A DNA stretch of 64,000 bases, from NCBI RefSeq assembly GCF_002214585.1, contig NZ_CP014862.1, forward strand, positions 1 to 64,000. The letters are read 5' to 3'. The notes under the pieces were generated by a model. It was not told the DNA's origin. It did not search any database and worked only from the letters and a program-made list of their open reading frames with translations. Position numbers and translations under genes: made by a program. Below are positions 18,110-28,323 of the stretch, piece by piece. Numbering within the stretch: position 1 is the stretch's first letter; each line of letters opens with the position of its first letter. The DNA comes from Thermococcus profundus (GTDB taxonomy: Archaea > Methanobacteriota_B > Thermococci > Thermococcales > Thermococcaceae).

Positions 18110-19032
18110 AGCTGAGGGCAGTGATCCTACTGCTCCTGATAAGCCCATTCTTCCTCTTCCTCCCCCACATCGGGAACCTAATGCCAATGGTGGTTCTCAG
18201 CGGCTCGATGGAGCCCCTCTTTAACCCTGGAGACATGGTCATCCTGGAGGAGATAAACGGGAGCCAAGTCAGCGTTGGGGACGTCGTGGCCTTCCATCCC
18301 CCAAACTCCAAACCTGGAACCTTCGTGACCCATCGGGTAATTGAGATAGTCCACCAGAACGGCACGGCCTTCATCAGGACGAAGGGCGACAACAACGAAG
18401 ATCCCGACGGCTTTTTGACGCCCGTCGAAAACGTCCGCGGGAGGGTGATCTTTTCCATTCCCTACCTGGGCTACCTCACGAAGTACAACTCGAACAGAAA
18501 AATCAGGATGCTGGTTTATCTAGCGTTCACCCTCCTTCCCGGAATTGGTTTGGTCCTCTCGGAACTCCCGAACCTCATCTACTACTCCCCGAGGCTCGAC
18601 TCCCTCCTCTCAAAGCTCTCCGCCTATCACTCCCGGAGGAGGGAGAGGATAATTTGGAAGCGCTTCCTTCTGGTCTCTCTGGGGCTTCTGGTACTGTTCA
18701 CCTTCCTTCTGAGGCCCCAGGTTTCGGCTATGGATGGAAAGCTCGTGAACTCCGGTTCAATGGACGTGGTCGTTCTGACTGAGGGGGTCAAGGACTACGA
18801 GGTTCTCCACCCAGGGGATGAGTTTGAGGGCCAATACACCCTTGTCCTCGGAAAAGTACTTCCCGTCCTCTGGATCGTTAAGTTATACGAGATCAATCCT
18901 TTTATACTACGAGTGCTAAATATAGCGATGGCAACATGGGGGGCGCTCCTGCTTCACCCCCTCTGGCTGTCGGTGGAACCAAAGTTCAAGCTCGTTAGGA
19001 GGAGGAACAAGTATGCCCTCAGGCGTTTATAG
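18106..19032 (+). CDS. SipW-like signal peptidase I with C-terminal membrane domain
   Basis: A 308-residue membrane protease. The catalytic serine is in VVLSGSMEPLF (near residue 34), the histidine in FVTHRVIEI and the conserved aspartate in TKGDNNEDPDG. This serine/histidine set marks the ER or SipW type rather than the bacterial serine/lysine type. Two membrane segments follow (about 135-155 and 190-208), then an outer domain and a last segment. It starts at TTG with GGTGAT five bases upstream. It likely cleaves the filament precursors encoded with it. Confidence 0.87.
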   Translation: MKLRAVILLLLISPFFLFLPHIGNLMPMVVLSGSMEPLFNPGDMVILEEINGSQVSVGDVVAFHPPNSKPGTFVTHRVIEIVHQNGTAFIRTKGDNNEDPDGFLTPVENVRGRVIFSIPYLGYLTKYNSNRKIRMLVYLAFTLLPGIGLVLSELPNLIYYSPRLDSLLSKLSAYHSRRRERIIWKRFLLVSLGLLVLFTFLLRPQVSAMDGKLVNSGSMDVVVLTEGVKDYEVLHPGDEFEGQYTLVLGKVLPVLWIVKLYEINPFILRVLNIAMATWGALLLHPLWLSVEPKFKLVRRRNKYALRRL

Positions 19033-20083
19033 GCTCCTGATGTCAATAAAGAAGAACTGGATAATCATTTTTGTGGTCTTCCTCCTGCTGGGGCTGTTCT
19101 CATATCATCAGTACTCGGCGATCCCCACGAAATACGTCCGCACGGGAGCGAGGACTGTAAACCTCTACACTTGGAACGGAGACCTTTGGGGAGAGGGAAT
19201 AGTGACGGAAGACAACCCGCTATGGCCGAAGGGAGAGAGGGTTTCCCTTCCGATATACCCGATGTCCATCTCGAAGGAGGCCGAGGTGGGTTTTTCATTC
19301 AACGTATCCGGAAATAGAGTCAACCTCACGTTCAGCAGAGAGCTCAGGGTTCTTTACTACATCTCCTACGACAAGAAGAGGATAGTGACCGAGACTTACT
19401 CCCTTTCAAAGAACGTCAGCTCCGGGAGGGGCTTTGAAGAAAGGCTCATTGTCAACATCAGCGACATCTCCCAGAGGATTAAAGATCTGAGCTCCTACCT
19501 TCGTCTTCCGAGGCAGGAAAGTGGGATAGAGGTTGTTGGTGTTGTTACATATTCCGGAACCGTCGATGGGAAGAATGTAGCAGGCAACCAGACCTTCAAG
19601 GGCTCGATAGAACTCCCCTTCGAGGGATTCTATACGATACTGGGCGACTCTCAAAACAGGACTATAACAACCACAGAGACGCACAAGACCGAGGTCTACA
19701 CCCACTCAAGGAAAAGGGTTTTCTACCTCCTGGGACTGGTTCTCTCAGGTGCAGTGGCCCTCACAGCGCTTGGAGTGGGGTTGGGCTTTAGACCGGACGA
19801 AGGGACCCTGAACAGACTGGAGCTCGAGGCCGAAGCCTCCAAGTTCTCCAAATGGATAAGCAGGGGGAAACTTGAGGACTTCACTCCAGTGGCAAAGGTC
19901 CGCATGTCCTCACTCTCGGACCTTGTCAACGCGGCCATAGACATGAACGCAAGGGCGATCCACGATGAGGAAAAGGGGGTCTACTTTGTAGTCCATGAAG
20001 GTGTCTTCTACTATTTCAAGGTTGGTGGCGAAGACAGGAAAAAGGATGAGCCTTCACTCCAGAAGGATTCGGGGAAACCTTAA
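19013..20083 (+). CDS. DUF5305-like membrane protein of the filament operon
   Basis: 356 residues. A membrane segment near 15-32 is followed by a large outer domain of about 200 residues with N-x-S/T sequons. A second segment (near 238-260) leads to a cytoplasmic tail rich in charged residues that contains a short alpha/beta domain. This layout and its position next to a signal peptidase match the archaeal DUF5305 family, whose role is unknown. It overlaps the peptidase gene by 20 bases, with AGGAGGAGG before its ATG. It may anchor or couple assembly. Confidence 0.78.
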   Translation: MPSGVYRLLMSIKKNWIIIFVVFLLLGLFSYHQYSAIPTKYVRTGARTVNLYTWNGDLWGEGIVTEDNPLWPKGERVSLPIYPMSISKEAEVGFSFNVSGNRVNLTFSRELRVLYYISYDKKRIVTETYSLSKNVSSGRGFEERLIVNISDISQRIKDLSSYLRLPRQESGIEVVGVVTYSGTVDGKNVAGNQTFKGSIELPFEGFYTILGDSQNRTITTTETHKTEVYTHSRKRVFYLLGLVLSGAVALTALGVGLGFRPDEGTLNRLELEAEASKFSKWISRGKLEDFTPVAKVRMSSLSDLVNAAIDMNARAIHDEEKGVYFVVHEGVFYYFKVGGEDRKKDEPSLQKDSGKP

Positions 20084-20127
20084 TTAACTCCCCCTTCTTT
20101 TTAGGTTCAGCTAAAGGGGTGGTAGTT

Positions 20128-22878
20128 ATGAGCATGGACATGACGACCAGAATGTTCAAGGAGGAAGGCTGGATAAGGAAGCAGTGCCCCAAGTGCGGCA
20201 AGTTCTTCTGGACGCTCGACCCGGACAGAGAAACCTGCGGAGACCCTCCGTGTGACGAGTACCAGTTCATAGGAAAGCCCGGAATTCCGAGAAAGTACAC
20301 CCTCGACGAGATGCGCGAGAAGTTCCTGAGCTTCTTCGAAAGGCACGGCCACGGCAGAGTCAAGCGCTTCCCGGTTCTCCCGCGCTGGAGGGACGATGTA
20401 CTCCTCGTTGGAGCTTCGATCATGGACTTCCAGCCCTGGGTCATAAGCGGCGAGGCAGACCCGCCGGCGAACCCTCTCACCATAAGCCAGCCCTCAATCC
20501 GCTTTACCGACATCGACAACGTCGGGATAACCGGGAGACACTTCACGATATTCGAGATGATGGCGCATCACGCCTTCAACTACCCTGGCAAGCCGATCTA
20601 CTGGATGGACGAGACGGTGGAGTTAGCTTTCGAGTTCTTCACAAAGGAGCTCGGCATGAAGGCGGAGGACATAACCTTCAAGGAGAACCCATGGGCGGGA
20701 GGAGGAAACGCCGGGCCGGCGTTCGAGGTGCTCTACCGCGGGCTTGAGGTGGCAACGCTCGTCTTCATGCAGTACAAGAAGGCCCCAAAAGATGCCGACC
20801 CTAGCCAGGTCGTCGAGATAAAGGGCGACTTCTACGTCCCGATGGAGACAAGGGTGGTTGATACGGGCTACGGCCTTGAACGCCTGGTTTGGATGAGTCA
20901 GGGCACTCCAACGGCCTACGACGCGGTTCTCGGCTACGTAGTCGAGCCGCTAAAGAGGATGGCCGGGATAGAGAAGATAGACGAGCGCATTCTCATGGAG
21001 AACTCCAGATTGGCTGGAATGTTCGACATCGAGGACATGGGCGACCTGCGCTACCTGAGGGAGCAGGTGGCAAAGCGCGTGGGAATAAGCGTCGAGGAGC
21101 TTGAGAAGGCGGTTAGGCCATATGAACTCATCTACGCCATAGCCGACCACACAAAGGCCCTAACCTTCATGCTAGCTGACGGGGTTATCCCGTCCAACGT
21201 TAAGGCCGGTTACCTTGCGCGCCTGCTGATAAGGAAGAGCATAAGGCACCTCCGCGAGCTCGGCCTCGAAATCCCGCTCTCCGAGATAGTCGCAATGCAC
21301 ATAAAGGAGCTCTCGCCAACCTTCCCCGAGTTCAAGGAGATGGAGGACGTCATCCTCGACATAATCAACGTCGAGGAGAAGCGCTACCAGGATACCCTTA
21401 GGAGGGGAAGCGACCTCGTGAAGAGGGAGATAGCCAAGCTCAAGAAGGCCGGGAAGAACGAGATACCGCTTGAGAAGCTCATCCTCTTCTACGAGAGCCA
21501 CGGCCTTACTCCAGAGATAGTCAGGGAAGTGGCAGAGAAGGAAGGAGTTAAAGTCGAGATTCCAGACAACTTCTACACCCTGGTGGCCAAAGAGGCTGAG
21601 AAGACCGAAAAGAAGGCGGCCGCTGAATACGTGGTGGACTTTGAGCTGGTTAAAGACTTCCCCGACACGAGGACGCTCTACTACGAGGATCCCTTCATGA
21701 AGGAGTTCGACGCGAAAGTCCTGAAGGTCATAGACGGCTGGGTTGTCCTCAACCAGACGGCGTTCTATCCTGAAGGCGGAGGTCAGCCGTACGACACCGG
21801 AGTTCTGGAAGTTGACGGTGAGGAAGTTAAGGTCACGAACGTCCAGAAGATAGGAAAGGTCATCCTCCACAAGGTGGAGAGGCCGGAGCTCTTCAGGGAA
21901 GGGGCTAAGGTCCACGGAAGGCTCGATTGGGGCAGGAGGATACAGCACATGCGCCACCACACCGGAACCCACGTCCTCATGGGTGCGCTCGTCCGCGTTT
22001 TAGGAAAGCACGTCTGGCAGGCGGGAAGCCAGCTCCACACAGACTGGGCCCGTTTGGACATCTCCCACTACAAGCGCATAACCGAGGAGGAACTGAGGGA
22101 GATTGAGAGGCTAGCCAACAGGGTCGTCATGGAAAACAGGAAGGTCACATGGGAGTGGCTGCCCAGGACGGAAGCGGAGATGAAGTACGGCTTCCGCCTG
22201 TATCAAGGTGGTGTCGTTCCGGGAAGGGTCATCAGGGTTCTGAAGATAGAGGACTGGGACGTTCAGGCCTGCGGTGGAACTCATTTGCCGAACACCGGCT
22301 TGATTGGCCCGATTAAGATACTCAGAACCGAGAGGATACAGGATGGGGTTGAGAGAATTATTTTCGCGGCCGGTGAGGCGGCGATCAACTGGATGCAAGA
22401 GACCGAGAGGATACTCAAGAAGACGAGCGAAGTCTTCCGCGTCCCGCCTGAGAAGGTGCCTGAGACGGCGGAGAGGTTCTTCAACGAGTGGAAGGAAGCC
22501 AGGAAAGAAGTCGAGAAGCTCAGGAAGGAGCTGGCAAAGCTTCTTGTCTACGAACTTCAGGAGAATGTTGAGAAGGTTGACGATGTTGAGTTCATAGGAA
22601 AAGTAGTGGAAGGAACCATCGACGACCTCAGGGAAGCGGCCAACAGGCTCAGGAAGGAGAAGCGCGTCATCGTTCTAATAAGCAGGGAGGGCCACTTTGT
22701 GGTGGCAGTTGGAGAGGGCATCGAGCTAAAAGCCGGGGAGCTGGCGAAGGTGATAACGAGCGTCGCCGGCGGTGGCGGCGGCGGAAGGAAAGAATTAGCG
22801 CAGGGCAGGATAAAGAACCCGCTCAAGGCGGAGGAAGCGATTGAGGAAGTTAAAAAACAGATAGTCAAAAAAGATTAA
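20128..22878 (+). CDS. alaS: Alanyl-tRNA synthetase (archaeal type)
   Basis: Charges tRNA-Ala and edits mischarged products. The archaeal N-terminal zinc region ([20 protein letters not shown]) precedes the class II core. The editing domain shows [11 protein letters not shown] and [10 protein letters not shown], and the C-Ala domain ends with a glycine-rich [10 protein letters not shown]. Length about 916 residues is normal. I use the ATG at 20128, which has GGGGTGG five bases upstream; a GTG nine bases earlier is the alternative. Confidence 0.96.
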   Translation: MSMDMTTRMFKEEGWIRKQCPKCGKFFWTLDPDRETCGDPPCDEYQFIGKPGIPRKYTLDEMREKFLSFFERHGHGRVKRFPVLPRWRDDVLLVGASIMDFQPWVISGEADPPANPLTISQPSIRFTDIDNVGITGRHFTIFEMMAHHAFNYPGKPIYWMDETVELAFEFFTKELGMKAEDITFKENPWAGGGNAGPAFEVLYRGLEVATLVFMQYKKAPKDADPSQVVEIKGDFYVPMETRVVDTGYGLERLVWMSQGTPTAYDAVLGYVVEPLKRMAGIEKIDERILMENSRLAGMFDIEDMGDLRYLREQVAKRVGISVEELEKAVRPYELIYAIADHTKALTFMLADGVIPSNVKAGYLARLLIRKSIRHLRELGLEIPLSEIVAMHIKELSPTFPEFKEMEDVILDIINVEEKRYQDTLRRGSDLVKREIAKLKKAGKNEIPLEKLILFYESHGLTPEIVREVAEKEGVKVEIPDNFYTLVAKEAEKTEKKAAAEYVVDFELVKDFPDTRTLYYEDPFMKEFDAKVLKVIDGWVVLNQTAFYPEGGGQPYDTGVLEVDGEEVKVTNVQKIGKVILHKVERPELFREGAKVHGRLDWGRRIQHMRHHTGTHVLMGALVRVLGKHVWQAGSQLHTDWARLDISHYKRITEEELREIERLANRVVMENRKVTWEWLPRTEAEMKYGFRLYQGGVVPGRVIRVLKIEDWDVQACGGTHLPNTGLIGPIKILRTERIQDGVERIIFAAGEAAINWMQETERILKKTSEVFRVPPEKVPETAERFFNEWKEARKEVEKLRKELAKLLVYELQENVEKVDDVEFIGKVVEGTIDDLREAANRLRKEKRVIVLISREGHFVVAVGEGIELKAGELAKVITSVAGGGGGGRKELAQGRIKNPLKAEEAIEEVKKQIVKKD

Positions 22879-22881
22879 TTC

Positions 22882-23907
22882 CTATTCACTTAGTTTTCTT
22901 TGATCTTTTTTAGCTATTTTTTGATTAACATGTGTTGAGAATCTCCTCAATTCTTCTCCATATGTTGGGATTGCTAAGATCGCATATAGGAGTAGCGTGA
23001 ATTCTAGGAATGCAAAACAGGATGGTGGAGGTGAAGATTGTTTCCATTTTTGATAATATCCAATCATCACAATGAGAGAAATACCAAGTACTTCAGCAAA
23101 GTCAACATTAAGTTCATTAAACTTTGAACGTCCCACTTGTAAGAATACATAAACTGTGTAAAGGATAATGATAATATCCAAGATGGACCTTGGACTCCAG
23201 GTAAACCTGCATCTATTTAGATTCTGGACGAGGTATGCAATGCCAAGGATTGCCCCAGTTGAAATACTTAATAGCAACAAACCTGACCTATATAGTTTTA
23301 CCTTGTTGGCCCCTACTTTTTGCGCTTCATCTTCTATTTTTATTCCAAATGCAGGGAGCATCACTATAAAAAGTAAAGTGAGAGCATGACTTAGCCCATT
23401 GTATACTAGCGCTATTAACAATACAACACTTAAAGCAGCCATTCCAATATCAAGTGTAGATTGAGTATCCACCACAATCCCAAACAATTTTTGAACGTTT
23501 CTTAAGCATGATCTCCAATTAAATTGAGAGTATATCAATATCAATAACACAACAAAGAGAAGTATATACACTGTTATCAATTTCCCAAGACCAATATTTT
23601 GGGGATTCGCACTGACTATGTACAAACTGGCCCAAAACATGGTTAAACCTGCCAGTATCCCCAAGGATACTAACACCTGCATCGTGGCGACATCATTATA
23701 CTCTTCTTTGGAGAGTCTAACGCTTGCAATGTAATATACACTAGAGCTAAACAACATAAGAAATGCGATTTCAATGAAAAATACTACCACGGTTTTTGAA
23801 ACCTTTTCAATAATATCTTCTACAATTTTACTGTTTAATAAACTTCCAGATAGAACAGAAATAATGGCTATTAATATTCCGACATCAAGACTTTTTTCTT
23901 TGTTCAT
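22882..23907 (-). CDS. AT-rich multi-pass membrane protein of unknown function
   Basis: A 341-residue protein with about 9-10 hydrophobic segments and short charged loops; its last 25 residues are strongly basic. No family was recognised. The gene is far richer in A+T than all neighbours, uses ATA, AAT and TTT freely, and lacks a ribosome-binding site before its ATG, so it looks recently acquired. It lies tail to tail with alaS and head to head with a gene whose usual start seems lost. Confidence 0.68.
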   Translation of the reverse strand: MNKEKSLDVGILIAIISVLSGSLLNSKIVEDIIEKVSKTVVVFFIEIAFLMLFSSSVYYIASVRLSKEEYNDVATMQVLVSLGILAGLTMFWASLYIVSANPQNIGLGKLITVYILLFVVLLILIYSQFNWRSCLRNVQKLFGIVVDTQSTLDIGMAALSVVLLIALVYNGLSHALTLLFIVMLPAFGIKIEDEAQKVGANKVKLYRSGLLLLSISTGAILGIAYLVQNLNRCRFTWSPRSILDIIIILYTVYVFLQVGRSKFNELNVDFAEVLGISLIVMIGYYQKWKQSSPPPSCFAFLEFTLLLYAILAIPTYGEELRRFSTHVNQKIAKKDQRKLSE

Positions 23908-23971
23908 AATTAGAAGTAAGTACTAAATGTTTTTTAAACCTTTCATTTCATGCACATTTAGGTGTCCAAAA

Positions 23972-24382
23972 ATCAAAGTCAAAACTCTAACAAAGCAAAT
24001 CATCGAGCTTTCCTCGGAGCTCGGTCTTCAGGCCGTTCCCGAATACAGAACTCCCGACGGCACGCGGATAGACATCGCGATTCTCAACGGGGAGGAAAAG
24101 CTCCTCGCGATTGAGCTGGAGGCTTCCTTCAAGTGGTTTCCGCAGAGGCTCCTCTACGACGTCGTTAAGGCCTACAGGGCAGGCTTCACGGAGCTGTGGG
24201 TTGTCTCGAACTTCAACTCAAAGCCGGGGTGGGTAAAGAACTACTCCACGGAGATAGGGGTGGAAACGAGAATAGTTAAAGAGAACGAAGTCCTGGAGGA
24301 ACTGACAACCAGGCTCTTGCAGCAGACGAAGAAAAAAGAAGGACACTACTTAGATTTCCTCGGGGCCAATGTCAGGGTGTAG
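23972..24382 (+). CDS. Endonuclease-fold-like protein with apparent ATC start
   Basis: About 136 residues. The stretch DGTRIDIAILNGEEKLLAIE followed by LEAS is reminiscent of the PD-(D/E)xK nuclease core (D, then E-x-acid in place of E-x-K), so activity is doubtful. An upstream ATG at 23927 lies in the probable TATA box (GTTTTTTAAACC, 23929-23940) and would add a cysteine-rich tail with no precedent. AGGTG at 23960-23964 is seven bases before an in-frame ATC at 23972 (KVKTLTKQ follows), which I give as start. The 3' end overlaps the next gene by 37 bases. Confidence 0.6.
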   Translation: MKVKTLTKQIIELSSELGLQAVPEYRTPDGTRIDIAILNGEEKLLAIELEASFKWFPQRLLYDVVKAYRAGFTELWVVSNFNSKPGWVKNYSTEIGVETRIVKENEVLEELTTRLLQQTKKKEGHYLDFLGANVRV

Positions 24383-24795
24383 TCATCGCGCCAGAATGGC
24401 ATTTTCTCAAGGTGTATGCTGACTTCGGCGCTTCCCTTTTTGTAGTAGAGGGACTTAACGAGATCGTCCGGAACCCTGAAGTGAACGTACATCGTTCCGC
24501 CCTCATTAACCGTGGTCTTGAACTCGTCCGTGCCCTTGTACTGCTCCCCGTTGTAGTCCACGAGGTAGCTCGTCCCCTTCGGGAAGGTTATCTTCATCTC
24601 GAAGCCCTTGACCTTGGGGTTCACGTCCATCTCGAAAAGGCCCCAGCCGTCCTTCTCGACGAAGACGACGCTCCTGTTGTCGAGGTAGAAGACCTCGTGG
24701 TAGGTAACACTGGCCGGTGGAAGGTGAGCCGTTTTGATCGCGTAGCCGAACAGCGCTAGGGTAACGATTGCCATCACTAACAGAGCCTTGTTCAT
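24346..24795 (-). CDS. Membrane-anchored protein of unknown function
   Basis: A 149-residue protein with an N-terminal signal anchor (MNKALLVMAIVTLALFGYAI) and an outer beta-rich domain of about 120 residues. No family was recognised. The start at 24795 has GGGGGATGG five bases before it, better than the in-frame ATG codons upstream. GTTAAGTA near 24828 is a fitting promoter. It converges with the nuclease-like gene and shares its last 37 bases. Confidence 0.7.
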   Translation of the reverse strand: MNKALLVMAIVTLALFGYAIKTAHLPPASVTYHEVFYLDNRSVVFVEKDGWGLFEMDVNPKVKGFEMKITFPKGTSYLVDYNGEQYKGTDEFKTTVNEGGTMYVHFRVPDDLVKSLYYKKGSAEVSIHLEKMPFWRDDYTLTLAPRKSK

Positions 24796-24892
24796 GCCCA
24801 TCCCCCTAATTTTAACGGCCATCCGGTACTTAACCCTTTTGTGTAGGTGGTTACTTTTTTCCTGGAAAGATCAGCTCGAGCTTGAAGGATGA

Positions 24893-25636
<744 letters not shown>

Positions 25637-25713
25637 ACCATTCGCTTTGCCCTATCCCTTTTTTTCACCGTTCATCTTTTAAGCCCCAGTCCCAACGCCG
25701 TACGGTGAAGGGA

Positions 25714-26508
25714 ATGGCGATTTACTTCATAGGTCTGGGTCTTTACGACGAAAAGGATGTAACGCTCAAGGGGCTCGAAGCGGCGAAGAAGTGCGAGGAA
25801 GTTTTTGCGGAGTTTTACACCTCCCTACTAGCCGGAACGACAATTGAGAAGATTGAGGAGCTGATAGGAAAGCCCATAAAGCGGCTGAGCAGGGAGGACG
25901 TCGAGCTGAACTTCGAGAGAATCGTGCTGAGAGAGGCAAAGGATAAGGATGTCGCCTTTCTAACCGCAGGAGATCCCATGGTGGCGACGACGCACGCAGA
26001 CCTCAGGATAAGGGCGAAGAAAGCTGGAATCGAGAGCTACGTCATTCATGCCCCCAGTATTTATTCGGCAGTTGCCATCACCGGTCTTCAGATCTACAAG
26101 TTCGGCAAGAGCGCGACCGTTGCATATCCGGAGAAGAACTGGTTCCCAACGAGCCACTACGACGTGATAAGGGAGAACAAGGAGAGGAGCCTCCATACCC
26201 TTCTCTTCCTCGACATCAAGGCGGATCAGAACAGGTATATGACGGCCAACGAGGCGATGGAGATCCTCCTCCAGGTCGAGGAGATGAAGGGGCAAGGAGT
26301 CTTCACGCCCGAGACTCTAGTGGTAGTTCTCGCGAGGGCCGGCTCGCTCAACCCAACTCTCAAGGCCGGCTACGTCAGGGACATGCTCAAGGAGGACTTC
26401 GGAAGGCAGCCCCACGTCCTAATAGTTCCCGGAAGGCTCCACATAGTCGAAGCCGAGTACCTTGTCGAGTTTGCTGGGGCCCCAAAGGAGATCCTGGAGG
26501 AGGTCTAG
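25714..26508 (+). CDS. dphB: Diphthine synthase
   Basis: Methylates the modified histidine of elongation factor 2 with S-adenosylmethionine in diphthamide synthesis. The 264-residue protein aligns over its length with Pyrococcus horikoshii DphB: AIYFIGLGLYDEKDVTLKGL at the start, AFLTAGDPMVATTH, YVIHAPSIYSAVAITGL and RAGSLNPT. The ATG at 25714 with GGTGAAGGGA before it is preferred over a GTG nine bases earlier. tRNA-Val follows 40 bases downstream on the same strand. Confidence 0.95.
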   Translation: MAIYFIGLGLYDEKDVTLKGLEAAKKCEEVFAEFYTSLLAGTTIEKIEELIGKPIKRLSREDVELNFERIVLREAKDKDVAFLTAGDPMVATTHADLRIRAKKAGIESYVIHAPSIYSAVAITGLQIYKFGKSATVAYPEKNWFPTSHYDVIRENKERSLHTLLFLDIKADQNRYMTANEAMEILLQVEEMKGQGVFTPETLVVVLARAGSLNPTLKAGYVRDMLKEDFGRQPHVLIVPGRLHIVEAEYLVEFAGAPKEILEEV

Positions 26509-26548
26509 CGAAAGCTTTATATCGTCTTTTCGTTTCTTCACTTCGGGC

Positions 26549-26625
26549 GGGCCCGTGGTCTAGACGGTTATGACGCCACCCTTACAAGGTGGAGGTCCGG
26601 GGTTCGAATCCCCGCGGGCCCACCA
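26549..26625 (+). tRNA. tRNA-Val (TAC)
   Basis: A full cloverleaf: acceptor GGGCCCG/CGGGCCC, anticodon stem CCACC/GGTGG around loop CTTACAA with anticodon TAC, and T arm CGGGG-TTCGAAT-CCCCG. The 3' CCA is encoded (26623-26625). No intron. A palindromic repeat begins three bases after the end. Confidence 0.97.
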
Positions 26626-26627
26626 TT

Positions 26628-26651
26628 CAAACTTCGCCTGCGCGAAGTTTG
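26628..26651. repeat. Palindromic repeat next to tRNA-Val
   Basis: CAAACTTCGC, four-base loop, GCGAAGTTTG: a perfect 10-base stem. It is followed directly by TTTGATCAAGGCTCGTGGTT (26648-26667), a block that recurs in inverted form at 26883-26911 and in direct form at 54153-54179. Confidence 0.8.
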
Positions 26652-26751
26652 ATCAAGGCTCGTGGTTCCTTCCAGAATTGCCCTTCCATAAGGATTTTCA
26701 TTCTAAAAAGCTCTCCCGAGTCAAGATTCCACAAGTACTAGCTTTTTTACA

Positions 26752-26794
26752 AGGAGTTTCTCGCATTGATGCCCTTCGGGCATCGATTAAAGAG
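26752..26794 (+). repeat. Hairpin repeat family, copy 1
   Basis: AAGGAGTTTCTCGCATT is followed by the hairpin GATGCCC-TTC-GGGCATC (26768-26784) and then GATTAAAGAG. The same order of blocks (G-rich TTT-CTC stretch, a GC hairpin with differing outer bases, AT-rich tail) appears at 53692 and 53953. Compensating changes keep the stem paired. Confidence 0.6.
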
Positions 26795-26907
26795 TAAACT
26801 CATAAAGAGCAATTCCACTGAAAGTAGAATTCATAAACTCAATACAGCGTTCAAAAGAGAAAATCCTCTTAAAACGACCCTCATGAACAAGAACCACGAA
26901 CTTTGAT

Positions 26908-26932
26908 CAAACTTTTGCTTGGCAAAAGTTTG
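26908..26932. repeat. Palindromic repeat next to tRNA-Leu
   Basis: CAAACTTTTGC, loop TTG, GCAAAAGTTTG: a perfect 11-base stem, related to the palindrome at 26628. It lies seven bases from the 3' end of tRNA-Leu, and the block TTTGATCAAAGTTCGTGGTT (reverse strand) adjoins it. Confidence 0.8.
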
Positions 26933-26938
26933 CTGTTG

Positions 26939-27026
26939 TGGTGCGGGGGCGGGGATTTGAACCCCGGAACCCCTGCGGGACGGGACCCTGAATCCCGCGC
27001 CTTTGACCAGGCTCGGCAACCCCCGC
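26939..27026 (-). tRNA. tRNA-Leu (CAG)
   Basis: Class II tRNA with a long variable arm. The acceptor pairs GCGGGGG/CCCCCGC; the anticodon stem CGGGA/TCCCG encloses TTCAGGG with anticodon CAG; the variable arm is GTCCCGCAGGGGTT-like and the T arm CCGGGG-TTCAAAT-CCCCG. The 3' CCA is encoded at 26939-26941. No intron. Confidence 0.96.
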
Positions 27027-27065
27027 AGTGGATCAAAAGGGAGGAATGAAGCGGCGTTTATAAAC

Positions 27066-27752
27066 TTAACGTTCGAGCCTCTTGACACCCTCGGGTGTCC
27101 CGACGAGCACTACATCGGCTATGTCCGCGAAGATCCCGTTCTCAACGACGCCCGGGATGGTGTTGAGCTCTATCTCCATGTCGAGGGGATCGTCTATCCT
27201 CTCGAATCTGGCATCGAGGATGAAGTTGCCGTTGTCTGTTACAACCGGTCCGTCCTTCTTGGCGGCAAACCTGAGCTCCGCCGTGGCGTTGAAGACTTCA
27301 AGTTCCTCCGCTATCGCTCTCCAGGCCGCTGGAATGACCTCTATCGGAACGGGCATCTTTTGGCCGAGTCTCTCCACGAGCTTGCCCTCATCGACCAGCA
27401 CGAGGAAGGTTCCAGCGCGGTACTCGATTATTTTCTCCATTGTAAGGGCCGCGCCGCGCCCCTTTATGAGATTGAGGTCGGGATCGACTTCGTCCGCTCC
27501 GTCAACGGCTATATCGATGGCATCCACCTCATCGAGCGATGCTATGGGAATTCCAGACTCTATGGCCAGGATCCGGGATTGGTGTGAAGTGGGCACCCCG
27601 TATACCTCGAGCTCCTCCTCCATCACCTTCTTTCCGAGTAGTCTGATGAAATACGAAGTCGTAGATCCGGTTCCGAGGCCGACCACCATGTCGTCCTCCA
27701 CGAATGAAAGAGCCTCACGAGCAACGGCCTTCTTGAGTTCCTCAACGTTCAT
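27066..27752 (-). CDS. rpiA: Ribose-5-phosphate isomerase A
   Basis: Interconverts ribose 5-phosphate and ribulose 5-phosphate. The 228-residue protein has GLGTGSTTSYFI (phosphate loop), SHQSR, VDGADEVDPDLN and KGRGAALTMEK, the standard motifs with catalytic aspartate, glutamate and lysine. It is needed for pentose synthesis from the ribulose monophosphate route in Thermococcales. AGGTGGGAG precedes the ATG, and a membrane protein gene lies nine bases upstream in the same direction. Confidence 0.95.
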   Translation of the reverse strand: MNVEELKKAVAREALSFVEDDMVVGLGTGSTTSYFIRLLGKKVMEEELEVYGVPTSHQSRILAIESGIPIASLDEVDAIDIAVDGADEVDPDLNLIKGRGAALTMEKIIEYRAGTFLVLVDEGKLVERLGQKMPVPIEVIPAAWRAIAEELEVFNATAELRFAAKKDGPVVTDNGNFILDARFERIDDPLDMEIELNTIPGVVENGIFADIADVVLVGTPEGVKRLER

Positions 27753-27761
27753 TCTCCCACC

Positions 27762-28109
27762 TCAAGTCTTGTTCATCATTTGAGACAGCAGACTCTGATT
27801 GTTGTACGGCACCGGCTTGAAGTCTATCCCCACTGTATAGACGAGCATCGTGAAGTACAGCCAGAACAAAAACCAGCCCCAGAATGCCTTCCTAAGCACT
27901 GCGGCCCTGAACTGACCTCCTTCTAGACCCTGAAGATCCTCCGGAAGGTTGTCCTTGAGCACCATTTTAACGAAGACGTCCGTTATGAGGAACATCAGAG
28001 CACCGATTATCCACGCCGCCCTGGTCTGTATCGACAGAGCGCCGCTGACGACACCGCAGATGGTTCCCCAGAGGTAAACCGTGAGTGCAAACTTGTGTTC
28101 AGGTCTCAC
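27762..28109 (-). CDS. Small membrane protein of unknown function
   Basis: About 115 residues with three hydrophobic segments (near 10-28, 33-50 and 78-98) and a central charged helix containing VLKDNLPEDLQGLEGG. No family was recognised with confidence; a DUF5379-like identity is possible. The GTG at 28109 with GGTGG five bases upstream is preferred to another GTG nine bases earlier. It is probably cotranscribed with rpiA. Confidence 0.65.
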   Translation of the reverse strand: MRPEHKFALTVYLWGTICGVVSGALSIQTRAAWIIGALMFLITDVFVKMVLKDNLPEDLQGLEGGQFRAAVLRKAFWGWFLFWLYFTMLVYTVGIDFKPVPYNNQSLLSQMMNKT

Positions 28110-28323
28110 ATCTCCCACCTACCTTTTCCTTCTCTTGACGTTTCCCTTAAAACCTTGCCGGAATTTAAGGGTTTCGAGTGTGTCCACCGAAGGGAAGTGA
28201 GATTTCCAAAAGCACAATAGTGAACATAGAAAACCACAAAAGATAAAAGCCTTGAAGTCCAAAAGGGCTGTAGACAAACGTGTTGACGCTGGTGAATCAA
28301 ATCAAAGAACGGAGGTGTAACTC

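Larger units (their letters stand above)
26626..26938. other. Gene-free repeat region between two tRNA genes
   Basis: No coding gene is supported. The 313 bases hold two CAAACTT-type palindromes at the ends, the inverted copies of a TTTGATCAAG..GTGGTTC block, and one hairpin block (26752-26794). The layout is nearly an inverted repeat of the whole spacer. Similar blocks occur beside tRNA-Trp at 53.6-54.2 kb. Confidence 0.7.

Noticed and set aside
23927-23929. ATG as start of the nuclease-like gene
   Set aside because: It overlaps the best TATA box, so it would precede transcription, and it has no ribosome site.
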